A stretch of 64,000 bases of DNA from Orthonyx spaldingii. Lineage: Eukaryota; Chordata; Aves; Passeriformes; Orthonychidae. The position numbers and the translations under genes are program-made. This document shows positions 26,195-39,732 of this stretch, piece by piece (position 1 is the first letter of the stretch; every line of letters begins with the position of its first letter). Under the pieces are notes generated by a model, which saw only the letters and a program-made list of their open reading frames with translations, searched no databases and was not told the DNA's origin. The DNA is taken from NCBI GenBank assembly GCA_013397795.1, contig VZTJ01002466.1:365696-429695 (forward strand). The letters are read 5' to 3'.

Positions 26195-29100
26195 TGGTTG
26201 GAGGCCACATATAAGTAGCAGCAAAATTTAGTGTGATTCTTTCCAGTGCCTTACATGTGAGCAGACTATTTACATACTTACCAGCTTGAATATTTCACAT
26301 AGTAGAAACGGGGCAGAAATAGAGTAGGAATTTTAAATAACAGGAATACATGTTTTGAAATAATGCTCCATTCAACTCATTTACTCTGTCCTTGAGTACT
26401 ACCTTGAGTTACTACCTTGATTCTTCATAATTATTTTAAAGTCAAAAATATATGATAGTGGCTTAAACCTTATATATTTGGATAGAAATATATATGCTCG
26501 CATAAGCATCCATATTGAAGACAACAAATCCAAAATTATGTAAAAAATAAATTAATCACATACCCCTGAATGCAAAGGTATTTTTAACTCCAGAGTAAGA
26601 CTTTCCCACATGACATGCATTTCTATTGTAATTGTAAAGAGAGAAATGTTTTTTTCTAAGGAGAAGCAGGTGTGAATGTTAAGGTCTGACTTCTTCAGCA
26701 CCTGTATCACCTCTCCTTTTGAGCTACCCCAAGGCGTTTGTGTTGAACTCCACAGGGTGGCACCAGTGCGTGCCAAATTACCGACAAGGAATTTTTGACC
26801 TGCGGTATTCAGATGGCAGGCTCAGGTAGTGGAGAGAGTGGATGCCATCTATTCCTCAATGTGTAGGGGTTTGACCATCAAGTGCCCTTAGCAGTTTGAG
26901 GTACATGACAATGATTCAGCCACACGTGTTATAAAGGCAGCTTCCATGGATTTTGAAAACTGATCAAGAAATGGTTCCTTTGCCTGGGACTGTTTGATTA
27001 ATAGGCATTAAAGGGTAATTGCACTTAAGTAATTCAATAATGTATTTCCAGTGAGTCGAATGCTGGAGTAAGAGGAACAGGGTAGAAACCAAGCAAAGGT
27101 GTCATCTAAAAGATGTCGGGCTGTGAATATTTCTAACAGCATGTACTGTATGTTCAAACTTATTTTTTTTTTCTAAATGAAGATAATCCACCCTAATATT
27201 GGAATAATGAAGAGATATTGAGATGGTTGCTGCACACCAAGACCTCAGTGCTGGCTGTTGTCAGAAGACACGTGTGTATTTCACAATGCTGCCGCAGAAC
27301 TTCACAGCGCACAAATTTTATTCTTATGCAGCTGATTGTTTCTGTAATTATGTTACCAGCTGAAAATACTGCTGCTGTATAAAGTGCCAGCCCCATGAGT
27401 GTGTTGGTGTCGACTAATAGATGTCTGGGTTAAAAAAATAAAATTTATCTGCATATAATTGCATAACCACTTCTCTTGGTCAGTGGATGAGTGATGGCAA
27501 CTCCGTCTGTGTCACTCTCAGCTCTGCTGGTACTCAACAGAACCCACAATCTCCTGCCAGGAGTCTTTGAGGAGTCAGAGATTTACCAATGTTCCTGCAT
27601 CAGCTTTTGGATAGCAGACAGATTGAGAACCTAGTTGGCAATGCCAGCAAATAAAGCAAATGGAGGAAAGGAAGGGATTAGCACAGAAGCTAAGATCAAG
27701 GAACTTCAAAACAGGATTGGAGTGTTATCTAATTTACAGTTTGTGAGAAAATCATCAGACAATTGAGCAGATTATGACAGTAATCCTGTTTCTTCCTTGC
27801 ATCAAATAGGAAATTTCAATTCTCAAAATTCTAATTCTCAAAACAAATAAGTTTTAGCATTTAGAGACAAATATAAGAATTTTTAATGTCATTTGTACTG
27901 CAGTGGTTGCATTCAGAATGATAGACTTCAGTAGGTACCTGTGGTGCCTGTTGTGCATTAATTTACCATCTCCTGCCGTACCTGTTTTGTTCTGAGCTTC
28001 CTCAGTCTCTGTGTAGCCTCGTGTTTTACCTCTAAAATACAGCAGGAGTTGTGATTTTTTTAATTGTATATTTAACTCTGCTGTAGAATTGCCCAGAGAC
28101 TTGACCCACTCATTCATTGTCTTGCTCCTCCAGTTGCTCAAGCTACAAAATTCATATAATAATTATTGTTTTCCAAACTGATTATTGTTCTTACATGAAA
28201 AGCAACTAAGTGCAAAATACTGCTGCAGAATGCCATAAATGCCAGCTAGGAGACATCAATAAGCACCAGACAAAAGGCTACCAATATTCGTTGCCAGAGT
28301 TAGAAAAATTCCCTGAGATATTAGAATGTTTCTGAAACTGTTGATTTAAATTAGTACTTCACTTATTTGTGCCTTCAATAGAACCAGTCTCCAGCAGTAC
28401 CCTTGTTTTCATGCCTTATCTGATATTTTAAAAGATCAGAGCAAACAAACAAAAAGCCATGCCAAGATCTTTAAAGGAGAGGAAAAAGGATAGAAGAGAT
28501 TTGTGCCACATTTTATACTCATAGAGAAAGTCCTGAATAATCCAATGACAGGGACAGAAAAAGAAAGAAAGCCCATTTCAAGACAGTGAAATTTATCACC
28601 CTCCTGGAAGAATGCTGGAGATTGGGTAATACAGCAACAATTTTCCAGCCACAAAGGCACAATAACTATCATGTTAGATAAAGACTACCATGATTCAGAA
28701 TAGTTTGGTCATATCAATAGTGCAGCACAGAAATATTCAGAGAAAACACAGCTATCCTAAACTCCTTACAATCACAGACAGTAGCAAGTGCTACAAATAC
28801 ACAAGGCACAATAATCAGTCGGAAGGAAATCTTCACTGACTCAATGTTCTTCTGACACAGCAACATCTTTTCACCTGTGGGCAAATCCTCCAGTCACGCA
28901 TCTTTGTGAGCCCCAGAGCAGTCGTGAGCTGGGCTTTCACAACAGTGAGACATTTCTGTCACAAATTACCCCCTGAAGCTATGGGGTAATTCATGAAAAA
29001 GCTCCTAAAAATGGAGAGGTGTGCTACAATTTTGTGGAAATGGTTACAATTCAGAGATTAACTGGAAAAATGGGAAGGTTGTAAAAAATTCTTGACTGCT

Positions 29101-31303
29101 CTTCCTAGTTTACATTTTGAATAACCCATTATTACATATTTTTTCAAATCAGTGAAATATTGTTTCAGGAAGTCTTACTTGTTCTAATAGTACATGGAAA
29201 TTACTTTCCTTACATGAAGCTTTATTCAACATTGTTCTATACTTTTTGCTGATTTTCTTCAAGTTTTGGTGTGAAAAATAAAAGAAAAGAAAAAGAAACC
29301 CAAGGGAATATAATGGGGGTCAAATTAATGAAATAAAAGTAGAATCATTTTCATTGCCAAAACATAGGTTTGAACCAAAACAGCAAAAGAAGAAATCGTG
29401 AGACTCCAAGCCTGTGAACTTCAAGAAAACGTTATAATCCAGTGAAGCTATATTTTAGTCATGTGAACTTGATATAAACATCTTCCAAGCAATTTATATT
29501 TTGGAGTGTGTCATTGACAGGAATCACAGTAGTGAGGAATTTCAAAGTAAAAAAAAATTCAAAATACCCAGCTCAAAGAGTTATGATCTGACTTACTTTT
29601 ACTTATGTCCCAGCTCTCCCCCTCAAACCCACACAGATATTTGCCTAATTGTTTGCAGTGCTTCATATCCTATTCCACAGCTCCTAAAATAATCACCTTT
29701 CCAATTTCATTGATCTCTTCCTTTAAAAAGACAAGAATGATGCCTGATTGTCAGAAATATTAGGTAGCCAGACCTCTAATTTACTGTAGCAAGGGTGACA
29801 GGAATTCAGTATCAAGCATGTTATGGCACAAATCCAAAATTACAGAATAAAAAGCAATAGATATTAAGAAAAATATGCATCTTAATTCAGTATATATTTC
29901 TCTAAAGCTGAGGTTTTTTACACTGATAATTCATACAACAGAAGTCTCTGAATAAATATGCAGTTATAAATTCTATTTAGGGTTACTTAAAATTCATTAC
30001 GCTTATGTAATTCTTTTGTGTAGGAGTCATTGTACACTAGCAGCCATGTTACTTGTCTCTTAGATTAAAGACAATTAAAAAGCAATTAATATTGCTAGTG
30101 TCTTGCTGAAGAACATTCTCTAGCTAAAACCAGTGCTCTCCAACTTTTTTGTGAAGGTTAGAAAATGCTTGAGCAATCAAATCCAATAAAAAAAACAAAC
30201 CCACTAAATATTAACACTTAGCCTTAAAACCTACCAAAACTTAGGAGATGTTGAATTCAAAATAAATCATAGCAAGGGATGGGTATGCAGGCAAAAATAT
30301 TACAGCACCTATTTCACAGAAGGGCAGGTGAGCCTGTTTTGCCAGACTGGCTCCTCATTTCTGGGATGCCCAGCTGTTGGTGGTGACCCCAGGTGCTCCC
30401 ATGTCCCTGTGCTGTCCCCGTGCTTGGTGTTAAACTCACTGACCACACTCTAAGTCTAGGCTTTAAACAGATTTAAGGGAAGATAAAATGGAGTTTGTCT
30501 GCCTCTCCCAGTAGTGTGATGAACAGAGTACACTCTAGGTATTCAGCAGATAAGAAAAAAGAAAAAATTTCAAGTATTTTACGGCGTTAGTTGCATATTT
30601 TAAATTAACAGTCAGCAGTAGACAATATACAAGTGAATGTAGGACCAAATGTTCCTATTCTAGACTGAGACAGTTAAATATTTTCTAACAAGCATAGTTT
30701 CAAGGTGATAATTCACAGTTCAGAAAGAAATATTGTATGCAGTTTCACATAATAAACCTTTGCCCATGTCTTATGAAAATCTCAGAGAAAAATCTTTGAT
30801 ATTACATATTAATGTTGTTCACGTGAGTTTAAAACAAATGTAATGGCCCATTACACTTTTGTGCCCCTCAACACATTTTACATACCAATTGAAAATAAAA
30901 TCTTACTGCCTCATTTTTATTGAAATCAAAGCAAAAGCTTATATACAGTCTAAGTATTTGAATATACTCAGTTTATTTAAAAGCATTAAACTAGTTCCAT
31001 GTGTACCCTGCTTTGATCTTCCAAACCCCCAAAACTCCCTATGTCAGAAACGCTCACTTTAAGTAAATTAAATAAGAATATCTGTCTCCCTGTAATGCTG
31101 CAGAACTTACATTTTTCCTATGTTGAAGACCTTCTAACTTCATTTATTTTTGGTTACAATCTTACGTAAAGGGAGAGGGCCCCTTTTAAATTTAATTAGA
31201 GATTTTTTATTCTATATAAATCAGATCAAGATACTGGGCACAACATTCAGCTGGCAGGTGTTGTTGTAGCTAGAGCTGCTTGATGACCTGGCCCAATTTG
31301 TAC
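26195..31303. other. AT-rich noncoding stretch
   Basis: No gene is recognised. A GC-richer patch lies at about 30330-30430. A minus-strand open frame at 27854-28141 contains donor-like and acceptor-like sequences but no coherent exon model. Nothing else stands out. Confidence 0.6.
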
Positions 31304-31406
31304 CTTGACTGCATTTTTTGTTCAATAAGCCATGACACAGTTGGCCAAAAATGTTCATGGTCAAACAGACATTTTTGATGCCATCCATCAGTTAACATTA
31401 TGCCAG
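31304..31406 (-). other. Candidate 103-bp exon, minus strand
   Basis: On the minus strand the acceptor is a long pyrimidine tract (CTGCTCTTTTCTTTTTTTAG) and the donor is CAAG then GTACAA. The only open frame is 2 bases, 33 codons, then 2 bases, and the peptide is rich in Trp, His and Gln (contains GIMLTDGWHQKC and HFWPTVSWL). Its entry phase matches the exit phase of the signal-peptide-like segment at 36605-36782, about 5.2 kb upstream on the same strand. I do not recognise the peptide. With only two candidate exons and one matched phase, chance remains the stronger explanation. Confidence 0.18.
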
Positions 31407-34400
31407 CTAAAAAAAGAAAAGAGCAGGGATTATAACCTCCATCTTTCTTTCCTTTAATTATTAACTCCAGAAAGTGGAATGGTGGAGAATATTTTACCTT
31501 CATACTGGTTTGTTCACAAAGTTGGTTTTTATCTGTTATAAATTCAACTGCAAAAGCAAGTGGATGGTTTTCTAATATAAGAGTTTGTTGCTGTGTTTGT
31601 TTCTTCTTAATTCTAATATCCCTAATTTTTTTCTTCTGATGGTAATTAGAAATATCAAAACACATAATACATACACGGAAAAAGATGAATCAGGACAGAA
31701 ATCAACCTGAAAATAATGGGATGTAGAAAAAAGTACTTCTAATGGACCAGTTATTTGATAACCCTCTACTCTAAAATCTGGTTTTGGAGGGAGGATATTA
31801 AATTAAGAGAGTTAATGGATTTGTTTGGGGAAATATCTGCACTCTTTCATAAAGGAAAACACAGAAGACACTGTTCTATCAGGTGAGAGCATGTTTTAAA
31901 GAAGGCACATAAAACAGCAAAATGCCCTTCTAAAAACTTACAGTCCCCTTATGAGCTGAAGTCTCACTGAAGCTGGTGAAAGAACCTGTAGGGTCAGTAA
32001 TGCTCTGGGACTTCAGCCCTGTCCCTTACAATTATTCAGGGAGCTGCAAGAGCTGTTTGTTTAATTGTAGCCAGTTTGTGCCACTGTGCACCATGGCAGC
32101 TTTTCTGTGCTCCCAAAGTCCTTTCATGGCAAGTCATGTCCCCTTTAATTCCAGACAGGGAAGAACTCCATTTCTTCTGAAGCTGGACAAGGTCTACCAT
32201 CTTTTTAGAGACATCACTGGTTCTATGAAATAATTCTTTGAGCATAACTTCACTACTAGCCTGTACCTTGTCAGTCTCTCTCTTTCAGCATGATCTTTTT
32301 TCCTTTCTGTGCAGCTTAGTAGACTATTACTGTCCTAAATATTTTGTTTACCATTAGCTGTAATAATGAAATTGCAGTTAGAAATCATACACCATTGCCT
32401 GAGTATTGGAGGGTTAGGTTTTCTTTTTATACCCTAAGCAATTACATGTCAGATGAGAGGCTGTTTTCTCTTTTTCCTGTGCTTTCTATTCTGTATAAAT
32501 TTACAGGGTTTCTACCAGCATTCAAAACGAGACAGGTGTTTGCAAAATTCCTGCAAAAATACTTGCAGGGATTTCAAACAGCTTAAAATTGTGACTGGCC
32601 TAGTAGAAAAATTACAAGATTTTTACTCCAGCAGTGTTCGTACTATATGCTTCATCTTATTATGAGTCATCCAAAAGACTAAAAATACAGTAGTTATGAA
32701 ACTCTTCTTAATCCCTTGGAACTATGCTGAACAATGCAGCGCTGACTCCCTTGCTAGATTACTGGAAGGCAAATATTAAATTCCAGCAAAGAAGCAATTA
32801 CTAAATCCATGTTTGTAATTAATTCACTACTGATTAGTTCTGATATGTGAGCAGTCTGATTGGGTCTAAAAAGGCAGTTAAAGTAAAAGAGAGGAAAAAA
32901 TGTTTGTGGCTAGTATAAAATAACATTTGATTCTGTTATGAACAAAAACAATACCATTCATTAAATGAACACTGATATTTTTTTGAGGTGGCAAGATTTG
33001 CAAGTTTGCCTTTCTCCCTCACGTTACTTCAATAATTTTATTATAGTTATCATACTATATATCAGGACCTAACCTGGTGGAAATGGTTATGGATCTATTG
33101 AAGATTATTGTTTTCTTCATATTATTGCAGGCATAGGTGTGATCTTTGTTTATTGACCAACTTATTACAAGTAATCATGCAAAACTATATTCTGTTGTTC
33201 ACCATTGTTTCTCAGCAACATTACTAATTAAAACATTTAAATAATCCAGTTGTACAGCTTGTGTTTTTAAGTGACTGACAAAACATCTGTAAGTGCTAGG
33301 ATTGGAAGAGAACAGCTGTAAATGTTCTCTGCATTAGCATAAATTACCTGGTGAATATCAATAAATGCATCTGCAGAAATAAGATTGCTGCAGAGATATT
33401 TTAGTATCTCACACTAATCAACTGAAATAAAATGTAAACAGCTCCAAAATTAGACTCAGTAAATCATAGCACCTTGGTGGGAAATAAATGATGAGTTCCA
33501 GTTTTTCATTCAGAGGGACTGAAAAAATACATTTAAACTTCCTTTAACACTGTCACTCTTCTTGCTAGTCCTTCTGAAAGCTTCCTTCTCATGAAAACCG
33601 CTTCTTGATCTTTACATACAAATAAACTGCTCCTGAGGCAGAGTGGGATTATAAGCATAGGTGTGTGGATTTACATATCCTGTTTGCTTTCATCTGGCAG
33701 ATCCAGAGGCATTCAACAGCCGGGTATACTTGCTTTCTTTCCCATTGGCTCGTGTCTCAAAATGACCCCAGTTTGACCCTGGATCTGTAGCATTCAAAGC
33801 TAAAGAAATTCAAAGCTAAAAAAATCTCAGCAGCACAGAGGGAATTAGAAACAATATCACTGATTAAAGTACTGATCAGCCACTCTACTAAAGCTAAGGT
33901 ATTCCTCCATTTGGAATTAAGCTACTGAACATGTATTGCAACAAGGTGAAAGGCCTGACCCAAACACAGAAAAGGTACAGAAATGCTGAGATAAAGGTGT
34001 GCGAGAGAGGTGGAAGGAATCTTGAGATCGGTTAGGGAAAAACTATCATAATAGAAGGGGGAGTTTGCACAAAAATTCTGCAGCCCTGTTTCTAATGGTT
34101 GTCTGTATCACCATCATGCCTGCCATCCAAACCCTGAGCAGGAGTCAAGAAATGGAGCTCTGTTTTTAAAACTTGACTAAAAGAGTGGTGCTTCATTTTG
34201 GTGCTGAAGTAAGTGCACATCTTAGGTGGGGAAGATACCAGTAAGTATTCATGTTCAAGGCACTGGAGAAAGGAAAACTAGAGGGGAAATTATGGAAGGA
34301 GGTAAGCTTTTGCCAAAAGGACCTTTAGAGCAGAATAACTCAGAGAAACAGCACTCTGAGAATTAATAGTGTAAGACAAAATAGAATGCAGTAATCAGAA

Positions 34401-35704
34401 GCTGAAGCATAGACAAAGGGGCAAGGCCGGATCTTTGGGCAGCTGTGGACAATGAACACAAATTTTAGATAAAGATGTTTGCCTGCTGCAAATGAGAATT
34501 AGTCAAGGCACAGCCAAGAGCACTTTATAACCTTCAGCTGTTCACTAAACAGCAGGAACAGACCAAGGCAAGGCTTGGAGCTGAGTTGACAGAGGACACA
34601 GAGCTTTTCCATGTGCTTTGTCACATCAAATGCCCATTTGTTGATAAGCTCATGTCTTTGCACAGTGTAATACACATGCCAGTTACGGAAGTCATCATTT
34701 CTATCTGGACTATGTAGCGAGTTCATGTTAATTTTTAAAAATGGTAATTACTTCAATTTCCGTGTCTTCTCAGTATATGCCTTTTAATCTTTAAGCTCCT
34801 TAAACGAATATTTCTCTTATTTTGAGCAATGTAAAGGATAAATATTGTCATATATGTTGTCAATTAAATAATAAAATTTAGTAGTCTATTTCTTCTTCTG
34901 GAAACACAAAAAAATGTTGCAGTGAACACCTCACCTGCAATAATTTTTCTATTAGGTATTGCTTCTACATAGCCAGCTCAAATAAAAGCATGTTTTGTTC
35001 TATCAGTGGCCAAATAGAATTATGTGAATGGCAGTATTAGGAACGCATTGAGTATAATTTAACTATCTGTAAAAAGCAAGAGAAACAACATCTTACTGCT
35101 CAGTCCATCCCAGTTTGCCTATGTATGGTCCATGTTCTACACCTAAAACTACCCTGTGATTTGATCTGAGACAGTAATAAAATATCTTGTGTATAGATTG
35201 TTTCTTACTGTGCATTCATATAAACAGAAAAATTAAATATAAGAAGTATTGCTGTTGGAATCACTGCATTCATGTGTGAATCTTAAACTTTTAGAATATT
35301 CAAATAGGAAGCAATTTGAATTAAAATGTCAGGAAGAAATACTTTCTGTGAATATGAACCTAGTCTTATTGAAAGCCTTTCCTAATTAATATTTCATCAG
35401 CTGCCTGATGGTAACTTCTAAGCTAAATTAGCTGAACTGGGTGAAATTAAACATTTGTAAATGGAATGTGCCTATTCATTTATGACTGTCTCCACAAGAA
35501 GTCTCTATAGCAATACATGGCTAAACATACTTCATTTTCACTCCTATGTTCAGGTGGATAATGTTTCTGAGTAGTGGATATTTAGCATAAAATAAAGATT
35601 ATTTTAAATCTTCTTATGTGTATAGAATCTGTTCATTAAGGTGACACTAAAATATTCTGAATCAGCACAAAAAATTGACTAAGATTGACCAAAAAATTGG
35701 GAAA
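31407..35704. other. AT-rich noncoding stretch
   Basis: No repeat or gene is recognised. If the two minus-strand candidate exons are real, this lies within their intron. A 75-codon minus-strand open frame (34499-34726) has no supporting splice sites in a compatible phase. Confidence 0.6.
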
Positions 35705-35720
35705 AATAATAATAATAATA

Positions 35721-35751
<31 letters not shown>

Positions 35752-35752
35752 T
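35705..35752 (+). repeat. (AAT)n microsatellite
   Basis: Sixteen trinucleotide units make up 48 bases, with one AGT interruption near the middle of an otherwise pure AAT array. The interruption would be expected to stabilise it, but it is long enough to be polymorphic. Confidence 0.95.
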
Positions 35753-36545
35753 AGTCAAGACTACTGGGTCTGTTTTCCATTGGGAAGTAAATAAAATAGT
35801 ACCTTCCTCATTCCTACACAGGTATGCAATACTATCATCATAAACAACGGAAAACCAATTTTCCTTTATGAGAGCATACCATCATTTTCTATTTAAAATT
35901 ATACATATTTTTCATTGCTGACAGCTTTGTGAATCTGAGTGACTCGATCAGGAAGAGTTACTTCCTTTTGGTTATAATTCCAACTATCAATTATTCATCC
36001 CCACTCAACAGGGTAGATGGCTCATTTTTCAGGCTACTAATCTGCTGCACATTACAGCAGATAAGATGCTGCAAATTATATGTTAAGGAAAACAGGTAGA
36101 TGCTGTGTTACTAAAATCAGTGGGTGTGTAGCTTGTAAAGGGTCTGCTGGCCTCTACAAAGAGTAAAATTATCCCTGCAGCAGCCACAGTGACCTCTAAG
36201 AGGGACTTCTTGACAACTATGGTGATAACAACCACAATTAAGCTGAGATCTATGCATGTCAATCGTCGTTTTTATCCTCTTACTGTTTGATGTTTTAAAA
36301 AAATTCAACACTTTACAACAGCAGGATTCATAGCAGAGAGCTCAGACTGGGGTCACTGTTGCATATTAGCTTAATTAATCCCTCTGACCATGTTTTACAA
36401 TTTTATACATCTTCACTCCAATTATGTGGAAACAGACTGCTTTTATGCCTTGTACACCTACTTAATATCAACTCCAGTTCAGAACAAAAAAGCGTCTTGG
36501 ATTTCGCCATGAATTCTCCATACTGACCATAAATTAAACAGTGTG
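35753..36545. other. Noncoding stretch
   Basis: Nothing recognisable beyond short chance open frames. Confidence 0.6.
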
Positions 36546-36604
36546 TTAGAGAAACAAAGGGAAGCAACCAATGTCCAGTAAATCATTGAGCAATTCAGAT
36601 TCAC

Positions 36605-36782
36605 CTTGATGGGCGCCTATTAATTGCTGAAAACCAATAGTAGGATATATTTTTTCCATGAACTTTCTCTTAGTTTTTGCTCCTTCTTTAACCACTAGTT
36701 TTCCTTTAGAGTTGTTTTTTGCAAGTTTGACAGCTGATGAAGTTACTGTGGCAAGTGCAACCAGGAAGAGGAAAGCAGACAT
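36605..36782 (-). CDS. Possible signal-peptide-bearing first coding exon or short ORF
   Basis: On the minus strand an ATG at 36782 opens a 78-codon frame that stops at 36546. The N terminus looks like a secretory signal: Met, a hydrophobic core (FLFLVALATV), then small residues (TSSA) suitable for signal peptidase cleavage. A Lys-rich polar segment follows, including a basic TKRK stretch at residues 37-40. After 59 codons plus one base comes a donor-like AAG then GTGAAT (exon end 36605). That exit phase fits the acceptor phase of the candidate exon at 31304-31406. Against it: the start context is weak (T at -3, T at +4), there is no promoter, the family is unknown, and the ORF is short enough to be chance. 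Confidence 0.15.
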
Positions 36783-39331
36783 TGAAGGATATTTTCAGAA
36801 ACTGCATTTCGAAATCACCATTAGCGTGACCATTTTGCATATGAAACTCGATTCTCAAAGATTGTACCAGTGAGTTATGTGAATCTTGTGCCCAGTGACA
36901 CTGCTCACATTTTGCATACCAAACATTCACATTCAGCTGATGGGAAATAATCTGTAAACTGACATAATTTTGCAGAATCCATTTTAAGAAAATAAATGTC
37001 TTAATATAGTTTTCAAACAGAAGAGAACAGATATTTTTATCCACCTTGTTTTACTTAGGAAGACGTGCAAATGATCTGTTCCTATGAAGTACAGCAGTGA
37101 GATGGCTGTGTGCCCCCCAGTAGTGAGAATTCAGGGCTTGTAGGTATCAATCTGTCAAAAATGCTTCAAGAGCATAATTTCCCTGGCCATGCAGTTATCA
37201 TTTCACCAGTATGGTCTCAGCTTCACAGTTTACTGCATGTGCCACATACAGAGTTACAGAGAGGGTTGTTTTCTGTCATCCTGCTGATGAATAAGGAACA
37301 GTGACAGGAAAATCAATGAGTAATCAATTCAGTGGGTAATAGATACAGCCCTTTGGGGTGGTCAGGAACGGGGCAACTGTACTTCATGGACTGCTAAACT
37401 CAAAGGGCAAGAAGGCATGAATGTGTAATTTGTCTTTGTTACCATAAACAGTACCAGAAATGGCAAGCTGCAAGAAAGGAAACATTTAGGAAAAAAATGG
37501 ATCATGAGGTCAATGGACCAGCTACCACTGACCTTCATAACTCTGAACCAGACCTGTAACTAGGAACTGTGATGAAGGGCAGTGTATAAAAACATATTTC
37601 TTCTTTAACCACTATTCTATGTTTCATTAGTCTCAAAAATATTGAGTTATTCACAGCACAGAAAATTAAAAATGATAACATCTCTGTGAGGAAATAAACT
37701 ATGGCCTTTAGAATACCACCATAGTCATTAAGAATCAGAAAAAGTGACTTTTTTTCCAGTTTTGGATTTTTTTTCAGATATCATTGTAGGGATCATTTAC
37801 ATAATGTGGCTGTAGTTTACTATAAGTGTTAAGACTAGTTTATAAATGTGAAGTTTATGACCATGCTACCAGAAGAAATGTTCATTCTGATAAAAAAAAG
37901 GAAATTAATAGAAAGTATTTATTTCACCTGCTAAATAATTATTTTGGTTAGAGATACTTTAGTATGAGTCTGAATTAACAAGTGAGATTTGAAGTGCATT
38001 ACTTCATTCAATAAAAGTCAGTTAAAAATATGTACAGCTTATTTCTTATAAGCATAAGAACTATTACAGTTATGAGCAAATATAATATCCATATTACCCT
38101 GTGCTTGCTTCCTCAAAATTCCTGCATTTTACTCTAGAATCTTTATTAATTCAGAAAGGACTGTCAGCCTTTTTAAGTATATTGGTATGTTTGTCTTTAT
38201 TTAGTATTTTTCCCACCTCTCCTTCTCTATCAGATTTGTTTCTTTGTAAGTTAAAAGCTACCAAATTATCAGTTTTAGTTCTGTAATGAAGAACGACTTT
38301 GGCTTCTGTAGTTCTTTCTTAAAGGACTAGGAGGGTTTTTAAAGCATTCACTGATAGCCAAGAAGATAAAATCATGCATGAATGCTCAATTTGCAATTTC
38401 TTTCTGAAGCTGAATATATAGTCAGTGATTTGCTGGTATGCTTGATCAGAGAAGGTTTAAGTTATTCATTGAAAACAGAGAGAGTAAAGTTTAAAAGTTC
38501 ATTGCATTTAAATGTATAAACTTATATATACATATATAGTTACTTAAAATTACATATATTTCTGAAAATATAGTATTAATTTGATAACCAAAAATAACTT
38601 GTGGAGAGTAATCACTCTATAAATTAGCTCATGGGTTTAATCCTTTTTCTCTCTGGTCATAAAGTAACTGTATTTTTGCACTGGATAAATAATTTTTAGT
38701 TTGCGAAGCTCTTGCAGTTCATCATTAGAATTAGCAGACTGGCCATTAACTCACAAAACACAATTTTTCATCTATGTTCAAATAAATAGAACTTGTGAAA
38801 GGAGAGGATAAGGAGCAAATAATGACAAATAGAAATAATTAATATTAAACCACAGATATCCCTTAATGAATTAATGTATTTGTTCTGGATGTATTTAAAA
38901 TATTCTTGCCTCAGATGACTGTAAGATGTACAGTTTTTGTAGGAAGTTCTTGCTGATGGATAAAATTAACATCTAACTATTCCACTACAGTTCATTCATC
39001 TGAAATAGTTTGCAGAAACAAATAAATTTTTGAATCATGAACAGTTTCATAAAGCAAGAAAGGTCTGCTTCTCTTCTGTTTATGATGCAGTTTTCTCACT
39101 TTTAGGGCTTGCTACGTCACATTCATCCATTATAGTTAGTGTGGTTCATTATATTAGCACTAATTACTAGTTTGAGTAAATGCTTTTCTTCTAGGTGCAA
39201 AAAGGGAGCTTAAATACTGTCATTATTAGCTGATGAGTAATATCATTATATTCTCCTAGAAAAATTAAGAACGGTTTCTTATTTCATTGTCTCTGCTACT
39301 AAAAGCTGATCTACTCCTTAAGCTCCATGAG
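36783..39331. other. AT-rich noncoding stretch
   Basis: No gene or repeat is recognised. The last 400 bases before 39332 contain only two CpG dinucleotides, the background against which the next feature stands out. Confidence 0.6.
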
Positions 39332-39732
39332 CGGTTCCCTTGCAGGAAGAGCTGAGCTCCATCCATGCAATCGGATTTGTGACGCTCACACAGCAACAAG
39401 CAATTATCCTGCGACAGGGGTCACCGCCAGCGATAAGGGCTCGCACAGCACAACACACCCGCGCCTTTTGAAACACGAGATAAGGGAGAGTTCCAGGGAG
39501 CGGATTAAGAAGCCAGGCTGTTGGCTTTCATTATTTGAACAAGGGAAAAAGAGTACAGTGCATTCCCATCTGTCTACCTTCTATAAATCACTGGTAGATA
39601 CCTGAAAACTTGCACTGTACCTGCGTCACGGCCGGTACTTTACACGTGCACCGCAAGCCCTGGTGGTGGTGTCTGGGGGCAGGGAAAGGTGCTTCACAGG
39701 AATTAGGATGTCAGAATTACGGATTTCATACG
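39332..39732. promoter_or_regulatory. CpG cluster, candidate regulatory element
   Basis: I count 18 CpG dinucleotides in 401 bases, against two in the preceding 400. They form two groups, 39332-39503 and 39624-39732. GATAAGG occurs at about 39432 and 39479, and a Sox-like AACAAGG near 39538. CpG retention in CpG-depleted DNA implies an unmethylated germline state, strong sequence constraint, or both. A small CpG-rich promoter, an enhancer or a conserved noncoding element are all possible. The open frame through it (39327-39605, 92 codons) has no recognised domain. It is shorter and less GC-rich than a typical promoter island. Confidence 0.45.
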
